Shown here in pieces: positions 56,188 through 64,000 of a stretch of DNA of 64,000 bases (position 1 is the first letter of the stretch; each line of letters opens with the position of its first letter). The notes under the pieces were generated by a model that searched no databases, was not told the origin of the DNA, and saw only the letters and a list, made by a program, of their open reading frames with translations. Position numbers and translations under genes: made by a program. This stretch comes from Ampelomyces quisqualis (Eukaryota > Ascomycota > Dothideomycetes > Pleosporales > Phaeosphaeriaceae), in assembly GCA_018398575.1 (NCBI GenBank), contig JAGTXZ010000024.1:1488001-1552000 (forward strand). Direction: 5' to 3'.

Positions 56188-57207
56188 ATGGCGGCCATGA
56201 TGCCGAGCGCCTCAACAGCCTCGGGCCACCCGTACGACGACGATGCGGTGGAGCGCGATTTGATAGACCCAGATGATGGTGCGTGGCAGCTGCCTGCCCA
56301 TCTATGCGGATAGAGCTACGGAGTACAGCTGTGCATTAGCTGACGGCCCACAGCGACCCTCGACGACCTCGACGACCCGCTCCAGGGCACCTCGGACCGT
56401 GCGCCGCTGACGGGAAACATGGCATCCCGGCCGGGTGCTGCGAATACACAGTCGTACTTGACGTCGAGCATCCCCGGCGAGGACCGTCGCGCCCCGACCA
56501 ACACCATCGACGAGACGGTATGGGCGACGCTGTCGAGAGACGTCTTTGGAATATGGGAGAAGATGAAGCAGGTGCTGTACCCCAAGTACCTGCTAGGCGG
56601 CATGATGCCGCGTGGAGGAGGCATAGGCGCCGCCGAGCGTGGCGAAGCAGATGGACTGGGAGGCAGCTTGAGGGGCATCGCAGGCAGATGGCCCGACGCA
56701 GACGCTCTCCTGCAGAGCGGCATGAGCGAAGGACTGAGAGACTGGGACTTGTGGGGGCCGCTGATCTTCTGCCTGCTGCTCAGTCTGTTCCTCTCGTGGG
56801 GCGCCGGGGGCAAGCAGAAGGATCTCGTCTTCTCGGGCGTCTTCGCTCTGGTCTGGATCGGAGAGGCCGTCGTGACGATGCAGATCAAGCTGCTGGGAGG
56901 CAACATGTACGTGCACCCACAAAGATGCATTCTGGACACCTTGCTAACTCGAGACAGTGCTTTCTTCCAGTCTGTCTCCATCATCGGCTACACACTGTTC
57001 CCGCTCGTCATCGCCTCGCTTCTCAGCGCCATTGGGATTCCCATCCTTGTCAGGGTGCCTGTGTACCTAGTCCTTGTAGCGTGGTCTCTCGCTGCCGGCG
57101 TGTCTATTATGGGAGGATCAGGCGTGGTTCGGAATCGCGTTGGCATTGCAGTATACCCTCTGTTTGTGTTTTACATTGCGCTGGGCTGCCTCTGTTTCAT
57201 TAGCTAG
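56188..57207 (+). CDS. Yip1-domain Golgi membrane protein (Yip4/YIPF6-like)
   Basis: Three exons, 56188-56278, 56354-56906 and 56958-57207; 297 residues. An N-terminal cytosolic half has acidic stretches (DATLDDLDDPL) and TNTIDETVWATLSRDVFGIWEKMKQVLYP, the usual entry to the Yip1 domain. DWDLWGPLIFCLLLSLFLSW begins the first of five membrane segments, and the following GYTLFPLV and YPLFVFYIALG segments match the family. Yip1-family proteins bind Rab GTPases and act in ER-Golgi traffic; the Yip4/YIPF6 subgroup is suggested by the DWDLWGPL motif. The first intron contains a TACGGAGTA copy. Confidence 0.88.
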
Positions 57208-58059
57208 CGCTGTCTATCCGGGTTTGGAGGAGTAGCTGCGCCGCCGCAGATCAAGTTGCAACATGGCACGAGTTTGGGTCAAGACGCCTTGTCAATGCCG
57301 TATCAAGCTATGGTTCTCCCCGCCAGATCCCAATGTGTGTTCAATACTCGGTCAGACAGAGCACTTCACGTGCATGCGCCAGCCGCTGCAGGCCTTAGCA
57401 TGCGCGGCACGGTTGCAATAGGCTTGATGCATGCCATCCGCCATGCCACTTCGTCATTGGTCTCTGGAAGCCGACCTGGACAACGCATTCGACCACGGCC
57501 TCCAGAAGCGCCAGCACGCTGCAGTCTGCCGGCCGTTCACCTTGCCTCCTCGCCGACGCGTTGGTGCATCGACGCTGCAATCTCCCGGCACTCCCACGTC
57601 GCATTGGTGGGGATCGAGACCAAATAGCACCAACGCGCTTTGACCGACTCGGGCGAACTTCAGCTTCGACACACCGCCTGACTCTCTAGTGGCTACGTTG
57701 GACGACACAGGACTTCCACGAGACAATCGCCGGCTACTCTAGAGTCGAACCTCGACGAGCAGCTGCTCAAGCCCTAGAAGTTCCAGCGGCCCGCCACACG
57801 CCACACGCCACACGCCACACGCCACACGCCTCACCGGAAACCCTCTCCACTAGTCGCCCTGCACCAACAGCGGCAGCAGCTATTGTGCCGCTTGAGCCGC
57901 AGTCTACATTGTCCACAGCTAGTGTCTCTCACCTCCAGGCACTGCCACCCACACACTAGACGACCACTTCAGCTTCTCACAAGCCCCGCCAACCTCGACA
58001 TCCCACCACGCGCGAAGAACACAGCCTCGCACATCCGACACGACCTCCCGGACACATCC
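57208..58059. other. Intergenic
   Basis: 852 bases, the 3' region of the Yip1-family gene and the 5' region of the RanBP3-like gene. It contains a short tandem array (see the next entry). No supported gene. Confidence 0.5.
57792..57830. repeat. Tandem repeat, 7-bp unit GCCACAC
   Basis: About 5.5 perfect copies of a CACACGC/GCCACAC unit, 230 bases upstream of the RanBP3-like start codon. Confidence 0.9.
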
Positions 58060-59893
58060 ATGGCGGACTCTTCCAAGCAGCCCGAGTCTGCTGGTGGCAC
58101 CAGCGCCGCTACCGAGGTCAAGGATGCCACGAAACCGGCCCCCACCTCGCCTGCCCGAAGCGACAAGAGCAGCGACAGCGAAGGAAAGCCAGTGCGGGAC
58201 AAGCTGAAGGAGACCCGCATCGATGCGCAAGCCATGCCGGAGCCCGCCAAGGCCTCCGATCAGCACATGGATGACGCTCCTGATGGCAGCACCACAGCTG
58301 GAGAGCGCAGCGCATCGGGGTCGGACAGTGACCGCGGCCGGATAAAAAAGAAGCGCAGCCTCGAAGACTTTGAAGAGGACAACGAAGTAGACAAGCACCC
58401 CGAGAAGAAGCAGGAGAAAGAGAGGCACCATGTACGCAAAAGATCTAGAGATGTAAAGGACATCGCGAGCGGCGCTCCTCTGAAGCCTCCAGCTGCCTCT
58501 GTGACGCGCATTGATGAGAACGACGGGGACGAACAGATGACAACGCCTGCCAAGAACCCCTCAAAAGCTGTTGCTGCTACCGTTAGCGCCAGAAACGACA
58601 CCAGCCCGAAGAACAAGCGTACACGCGAGCAAGCCGAGAAGGATTCCGAGGCGCCTACGGGAGCTGCTCGGGATTTCATCACAAACGGGGGTTCACCACC
58701 GAAGGCAGAGGACGAGCGTGACTCTAAGAGACCACGAGATAAAGAGGATGCACAACCTTCCGCATCTGCGACCAATACCACCTCAAAGGTACATCCACGA
58801 AATCCCAATTCTTGGAGGAGTCTAATGATAGTCTTAGATACCGCCAGGCAGCGGCTTCGCAAATTTTTCAGCGGCGTCTCCCTTTGCCGCCATGTCTCCC
58901 AAGCCTCAGGCATCCAAGTCCACGGACCGGCCTGAACTTCTTCCCCAGACATCAGATGACAAGTTCAAAGCATCTGGATTTGGTAGTCTTGCCAAGGCAT
59001 CTTCTCCCTTTGGAGGTCTCGCTAGCCCAGGGTCACAATCGCCTTTTGGCGCAGCATCAGGCAGTAAGTTGGGATCCTTTGCTGGAAGCACGGCTGCTCC
59101 AGCTGCACCCACTAGCGGCTTTGGTGCACTGGGAGGTACCAGTAAAACAACCTTTGGTGGGAGTACGTTTGGAAGCTCATCAGGCGGTGGCTTTGGAGCT
59201 ATAGGCGGTACTAGATCCGCTTTGTCTTCGTTCGAAACACCATCAGACCTCACTATCAAGGGCCTGAAGTCAAAAGCCACTGCATTCGGGACGCCCGGAC
59301 ATGACAAGCCTGCTGATGGCTCCGATGACGAAGACGACTCTGACGGCGACGATAATGACGATACTAAAGAGGAACGACAGTCAAGTCAACCGCTGCTCTC
59401 ACAGCAACGTACGTTGTGTATCCCTTCGAATCAATGTCTTGCTAACAATTCGACAGCACATGAAACGGGTGAAGAGGGCGAGACGACCATCTGGACAGGC
59501 CGCACAAAGCTCTACACGATGGTCGGCGAGGGCACTACCAAAGGGTGGAAAGAGCGTGGTGTTGGTGCATTCAAGTTCAACATCACCGTAGACGAACCAA
59601 AGAAAGCACGTTTCGTCCTACGCGCAGACGGCACCCATCGATTGCTACTCAATGCCGCAGTCACGAAACAATTGGTTTTTGGTGGGGATTCAAACGGCGA
59701 GAAACCAAAGGATGGGCGATTACTGTTCAATACACCAAACGCGGAAGGCGTTTTGGAGATGCATTTGCTAAAGGTCAGCGCATCAACCACCTCGGGCTCA
59801 CGGGGTTATTTGCTAACAGAGAAGCAGCTCAGAGGCGAAAGCGCAGTCCAGCTGTGGGAAGAGGTCAGCAGCATACAGAAGTCGGAGCTATAG
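58060..59893 (+). CDS. yrb2: Yrb2/RanBP3-like nuclear protein with RanBD1 domain
   Basis: Three exons, 58060-58788, 58838-59408 and 59457-59893; 578 residues. The N-terminal half is polar and charged (KKKRSLEDFEEDNEVDK and several basic clusters). A central region carries FG-type motifs (SGFGSL, SGFGALG, GGGFGAIGG) like those of nucleoporins. An acidic linker (SDDEDDSDGDDNDD) leads to the C-terminal RanBD1 domain (about 435-570): HETGEEGETTIWTGRTKLY, GWKERGVGAFKF, ARFVLRADGTHRLLLNA and YLLTE. Yrb2/RanBP3 binds Ran-GTP and Crm1 and helps nuclear export. The domain order fits Yrb2 better than Nup2 or Yrb1. The start is the first ATG after a 5' leader, although the frame is open upstream. Confidence 0.9.
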
Positions 59894-61022
59894 GAAGAGC
59901 CTTCTCTCAGTCTTGCACGCCTCAATATGCAATCTCCCTTTGCTGCATGAGCATACGAGCCACGATTACGTCCGCAAACATTGGACTCAATCACCACCTT
60001 TGCACGATCTGGTCATTGGTCAAAGCACCGTCGATTTGTTCTACAGCCAGCTAGGAATTGTATTCGCTTCTTGACGAGTTGACGAACGAAGGACATGAAC
60101 AAGGTGTCATTTGATACTCGAAACCTGGCATCGGAAACGGCAGCTGGGCTGTTCGCCATGTAGGAGCCACGATATCGCAGGGGCATGTAGACATTTTTCA
60201 CGAGGCCGCCCGCGCCTTACTCCGCGAAGCACAAATGCTTAGAATGGAAAAAAGGACACCGACGCATTACTTCTTTACAACCCAGCTGTGCCGATGTTAC
60301 ACAAATACTTGCTTTTTGCGAGATCGATCGAGTTAGACGTGCATGTGCGCTCCTGCTCGTACTGCATTTCCCCGTTTTACAAGGATGGACTCGTTCGGTG
60401 ACCATCGCTCTGGTATTCTCTCCGGTCAATGCCCAACAGCCAACCAGTCGATACTTTGACCTCATTCGTGCCCTCGACTGTCACTTTCGTGTACTACGCC
60501 TGTTTTCGAGTGCGCTTGCATACACGACATGTCTCAGTAGCTTTCCACAGATGCACCGACTGCACGTCCGCCACGCACCCGCATACCTTTGGAATCTCGG
60601 ACGAATGGAATCCCGCAACTCGACATCACCAGCATTGTAGGTTCCCTTGATTGGCGGGGTGGACAGGGAAAGGGTAACCCTTGTGGCGCTTATGTTCTTC
60701 TGCGGCGCAGTACTGATACGAACGAACATGGCATGTCAGCCTCGTGTTTCTACACGCACATATATAGATGACTGCAAATGTGTTGGGGCATGTCTCAAGT
60801 CGCGCGTCTAACTTGTCTCGTCGATTCACTCGGCTGGATTCGACATCTTGCTCCATCGACGTATCTGCCAGACGCGGGAGTTTGTTTCTTGGGCCCCACG
60901 GGCTTTCCACTACCCAGGTACTATCTATCTATACGAGTAGCTGTGTCACCATCAACTTGCTACTCCACATTTCAACGTCACCATCTATATCCGTATCCGA
61001 CATTTCGAACAGAGTATCCGGA
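59894..61022. other. Intergenic
   Basis: 1.1 kb with no supported gene before the hypothetical gene starting at 61023. The frame of that gene stays open leftward to about 60768, so its start could lie further left. Confidence 0.45.
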
Positions 61023-61592
61023 ATGGCGTGGTTTGCGCTCTCGCTTCGTACTCCCAAGGCGCTTTGGTGGCCTTGCTCTGCGCAAGATACGTCGCCGCAC
61101 ATGGATTTTCCACAACAGTCACATACCCAGGACAGCGGGAAAATACATGAGTCGCACGTACCCCACGCATCAGCGAATATCTTCACGCTGCGCATTTTCG
61201 AACCATCCTTGCGACCCAATCTCCTCGCGACATTACGCGCCGCGATAGCAGAACGAGGCGGGACTGTCGTGGGGGATTTACTTGACAAGCGGGGGTTCAT
61301 GTATGTTTCTCGATTGCCACGCTGACTCTCCCTGCACCCAGAGAAGGTGTCAACCGTCGGTATACTGATTGTTAATAGCTTCTCTATGCCGCCAGATACG
61401 CAGAGCCCGTTGACGGGATATCAACATGGGAATTTGCTCGAGGAGGGGTGCATACAGATCACCAAGGAGAATGGGGAAAGAAGAAGAAGAAGTGAGAGTG
61501 TGGAGAGTAGTGATGATGATGAGCAAGAGGAGGATGAGGAAGAGCACGAGGCTGTGCATTTGAAATGGAGGTGGAAGGCGGTGAAGAGGTAA
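61023..61592 (+). CDS. Hypothetical acidic protein, BRCT-like segment possible
   Basis: Two-exon model, 61023-61300 and 61379-61592, joined in phase over a 78-nt intron (GTATGT donor, GTTAAT, TAG acceptor); 163 residues. The stretch NIFTLRIFEPSLRPNLLATL...AERGGTVVGDLLDKRGFIF resembles the start of a BRCT fold, where a GG-x-VV strand is typical, but it is too weak to assign. After it come SMPPDTQSPLTGYQHGN, a basic run (ERRRRSES) and an acidic run (SSDDDEQEEDEEEHE). The last codons AAG-AGG-TAAG could also be a splice donor, so more exons may follow. The start is uncertain. On the opposite strand a Cys-rich frame overlaps it. Confidence 0.42.
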
Positions 61593-61734
61593 GATGTAAA
61601 TTTTCGTTGGGTATATGGACCGTACCCTACCTTGATGGAATGGGATTAGATGCAATGAAAGCTCTGGATATAATACTGTGCTGTCTTCATTACTCATCCA
61701 TGAGTCAGATGCTGCGCTGCTAATAATGCTGCTC

Positions 61735-62813
61735 TTACTGTTTCTTAGCATCCCTCTCAGCCTTCCTCAACGCGCGTCTCCGAATGTCCTCGTGCATGCC
61801 CCTGTTGATCTTTACAACAATGGGCGACCGCTCGCCTAGAAATCTGGATAGAAACCACTGCATGATACCATGGCTCCAGTACGGTGTGCTTGTGAAAGCT
61901 ACGTTCTGTGCACCTCCAGACCTGCCCAGCTTGCTCAATGTCGCCTTAACGAACTGCTTGGGATTGGGTACGAGCGCAGATGGCTTGCGTATCTTCGACA
62001 TGGCGGTGGTGATAAGATGGGACTGGACGCATTGGACGTGAACACCGTGGGGTTGGAGTTCGGAGCCGAGTGCAGAGGACCACTGCTGGAGGAACGCTTT
62101 GCTGCCGGAGTAGGTTGCGAGGAGAGGTGTAGGGAAAAAGCCACCGAAGGAAGCCATAGTGAGGATCAGGCCGCGCTTGCGGGAGATCATACCTGGTGTC
62201 AGAAGCTGGGTGACACGTAGCGTGGCCATGCAGTTGATGATGATGATGTCGTTCATCTCCTGCTTGGGTGTCTCGACGAATGGCACAGGCATATTGTGAC
62301 TCAAGCCCACATTGTTAATGAGGATGCTCACATCCAATCCATCGACGAGCTTCTTCAAGCTGCTGTAATCCGAATCCTTGTTCAGCGCAAAGTCCATAGC
62401 GAGCGTCTTGGTGGAAATCTTGGGGCCATATTTCGAGGAGATGTCGGCGGCGAGCGAATCGAGTTTGGACTGGGTACGAGAGACGAGGATGAGGTTGTAG
62501 CCTTTTGCGGCGAGAGAGAGAGCGAACTCCTTTCCAATCCCATCCGAGGCGCCAGTGATGAGCGCCCAGGTTCCGCGGGGAGCAAAGCTGCTTAGCTAGT
62601 GGGGTGTTGGTCACGGTTCCCAAGTTCCTAGGTAGATTCGATACTCACTGATTTGCCTGGAAGGACAAACAAGCTCAGCAAGACTCTGATGGTGCTGATC
62701 ACTGGAGCTGCAAATGCAGCCACACCAACGAGCAAGAAGCCATAAACTGCCGCCTGAACGAACGAGTTACTTGCATCAATGCGCACACCCAAAGTCTCCG
62801 TGATGCTCGACAT
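61735..62813 (-). CDS. ifa38: Very-long-chain 3-ketoacyl-CoA reductase
   Basis: Two exons, 62813-62649 and 62595-61735, joined across a 53-nt intron; 341 residues. An N-terminal membrane helix (about 20-50) precedes a short-chain dehydrogenase fold: the NADPH-binding TGASDGIGKEFA, the NNVG motif in ILINNVGLSH, the catalytic Ser in LILTMASFGG and the active-site YSGSK. The C-terminus RKAERDAKKQ has KxKxx-like Lys residues that fit ER retrieval. It carries out the second step of fatty-acid elongation (Ifa38/Ybr159w in yeast), reducing 3-ketoacyl-CoA with NADPH. Divergent from rps11. Confidence 0.95.
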
Positions 62814-63079
62814 CGTGAAGGTGGTGAGAGTTGACTGTGATTGCGGATCGATATGTAATGCACGACAAAATGCGTAGCCTAGTCCCAGGACATGAATTTG
62901 GGGAAGGAGGCCCACTGCTGATCGAGAGCCGATTGGCTGAGCGATGTGAAGGTTCGAGGGGCCACGGCGGAACTTTCAGCCGGCCACACTAGCGCTGCGG
63001 TCGCTTAGCGAGACGCCCAGAGCACCACGAAATTCACATTCTGAAGGCAGACGACCGACAACACTACACGACCGCAACC
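62814..63079. promoter_or_regulatory. Shared 5' region of ifa38 and rps11
   Basis: 266 bases between divergent start codons. It must serve a strongly expressed ribosomal gene. No specific element is claimed. Confidence 0.45.
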
Positions 63080-63763
63080 ATGGCTACCGAGCTCACGTAT
63101 GTTTTGCAGTCTCAATGCCATAATCGGCCATCTACTGACAGCGATACAGTGTCCAGTCGGAGCGCGCTTACCAGAAGCAGGTACTGCCTGACTACCCACC
63201 GCGAGCACAGTTACAGCAATGCTAACGCGACGCGATAGCCTCACATCTTCCTGAACCACAAGGTCGGTGGACCGCGCAAGAACACCCGCAACAGGAGATG
63301 GTACAAGGACGTCGGTCTGGGCTTCCGCACGCCCAAGACCGCCATTGAGGGTACCTACATCGACAAGAAGTGCCCGTTCACCGGCATGGTCTCCATCCGT
63401 GGCCGTATCCTTACAGGCACCGTTATGTCCACTAAGATGCACCGTACGTGGCTCCCCCAAACACTCGAGATGGCGCACATGGCATGGGACATGGAACGCG
63501 GTATTGGCCCTGGCAGCAAACACTAAAGCAGTACAGGCACCTTGATTATCCGCCGTGAATACCTCCACTTTATCCCCAAGTACTCCCGTTACGAGAAGCG
63601 CCACAAGAACCTCGCCGCACACGTCTCGCCCGCATTCCGTGTCGAGCCCGGTGACCAGGTCGTCGTTGGCCAGTGCAGGCCCCTCTCCAAGACTGTCCGC
63701 TTCAACGTCCTCCGTGTCCTCCCCCGAAGCGGAAAGGCCGCCAAGCAGTTCTCCAAATTCTAA
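63080..63763 (+). CDS. rps11: 40S ribosomal protein S11 (uS17)
   Basis: Four exons, 63080-63096, 63150-63180, 63239-63443 and 63537-63763; 159 residues. Very short 5' exons are typical of fungal ribosomal protein genes. Recognised blocks: VQSERAYQKQPHIFLN, KNTRNRRWYKDVGLGFRTPK, CPFTGMVSIRGRILTGTVMS, TLIIRREYLHFIPKYSRYEK and RHKNLAAHVSP, with PGDQVVVGQCRPLSKTVRFN. It is a component of the small subunit body that contacts 18S rRNA. A long frame on the opposite strand (63005-63892) is only a shadow. Confidence 0.98.
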
Positions 63764-64000
63764 GCGCATGGGATGGAGTAACGGTTTCATGATGAGGAAA
63801 GCAGAGAAGCGTGGCCGGGATGGAGTGTAAAGGTTCTCGATATGGTCAAAACTCTGTATCTGGGTTGAGGAATTCGGAGTCCAAAGGGCCATGTATGTCT
63901 GCCAGCTATGATCAATGAAAGCCCTCGGAAGGTCAAAAAGACGCCGAGGCAGGTCAAAAAGTAAAGGTTATCCGCTGCAGGTACTGATGTGACTCGACGT
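63764..64000 (+). other. 3' region of rps11
   Basis: 237 bases to the window edge, with no coding feature. Confidence 0.5.

Noticed and set aside
60929..61300. Cys-rich frame on the - strand (CDSC, CDCCGKSMC) that looks like a zinc-binding protein
   Set aside because: Opposite a + strand model that splices in phase and continues into an acidic tail; the Cys spacing matches no known zinc fold. Kept as a doubt in the hypothetical gene entry.
63005..63892. 295-codon open frame on the - strand
   Set aside because: Antisense to the exons and introns of rps11, which is beyond doubt. No domain in the frame.
1..64000. tRNA, rRNA, CRISPR arrays, transposase or reverse transcriptase genes
   Set aside because: No paired A/B boxes with a cloverleaf, no rRNA-like stretches, no spaced repeats and no transposon protein motifs (DDE, YADD) were recognised on reading both strands; short tRNA genes could still be missed without a scan.

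Overview
The window looks like a chromosomal segment of a filamentous ascomycete, most likely a dothideomycete, with Pleosporales as my guess from the overall style of CreA, Set3 and the intergenic motifs. Evidence: spliced genes with short introns (about 41-177 nt, mostly near 50) that have GTRNGY donors and CTRAC-like branch points, and fungal-only families (CreA, CFEM, LCCL membrane protein, patatin-NB-ARC, Ole1 with fused cytochrome b5). There is no operon structure.

Left part, 1-11.8 kb, is accessory in character. It holds the 5' part of a patatin/NB-ARC NLR-like gene that runs off the left edge, an LCCL multi-pass membrane protein, a small membrane protein gene with an in-frame TGA, a cytochrome P450, two decayed genes (a 2EXR/F-box-like gene and a bZIP gene of the DUF3425 type), then a MOSC-domain protein. 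Three broken genes lie within about 5.3 kb around the intact P450.

Middle part, 12-28 kb, is gene-poor. A Rad51-paralogue ATPase is followed by about 5.2 kb without a recognisable gene, then creA (carbon catabolite repressor), then about 6 kb that contains only a small secreted CFEM protein and a 43-bp-arm inverted repeat, then an acidic RING-finger protein. A 16-bp palindrome, TACTCCGTACGGAGTA, and its half-site TACGGAGTA recur here and elsewhere.

Right part, 28.6-64 kb, is dense with conserved genes: the Polycomb PRC2 subunit EED, a PAS protein, a cupredoxin-like membrane protein, Set3 (PHD-SET), a lysine methyltransferase of the Rkm5/METTL21 type, a long-chain acyl-CoA synthetase, Tdp1, the delta-9 desaturase Ole1, a UapA-type purine permease, acyl-CoA-binding protein, galactose-1-phosphate uridylyltransferase (with an apparent one-base frameshift), a Yip1-domain protein, a Yrb2/RanBP3-like protein, a hypothetical acidic protein, the 3-ketoacyl-CoA reductase Ifa38, and ribosomal protein S11. 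Four lipid genes (acyl-CoA synthetase, Ole1, Acb1, Ifa38) serve connected steps of fatty-acid activation, desaturation, carriage and elongation, but they are interleaved with unrelated genes and I do not call them a cluster. Many neighbours are divergent pairs with short shared 5' regions. All exon joins given were checked by reading frame; splice sites are predictions.
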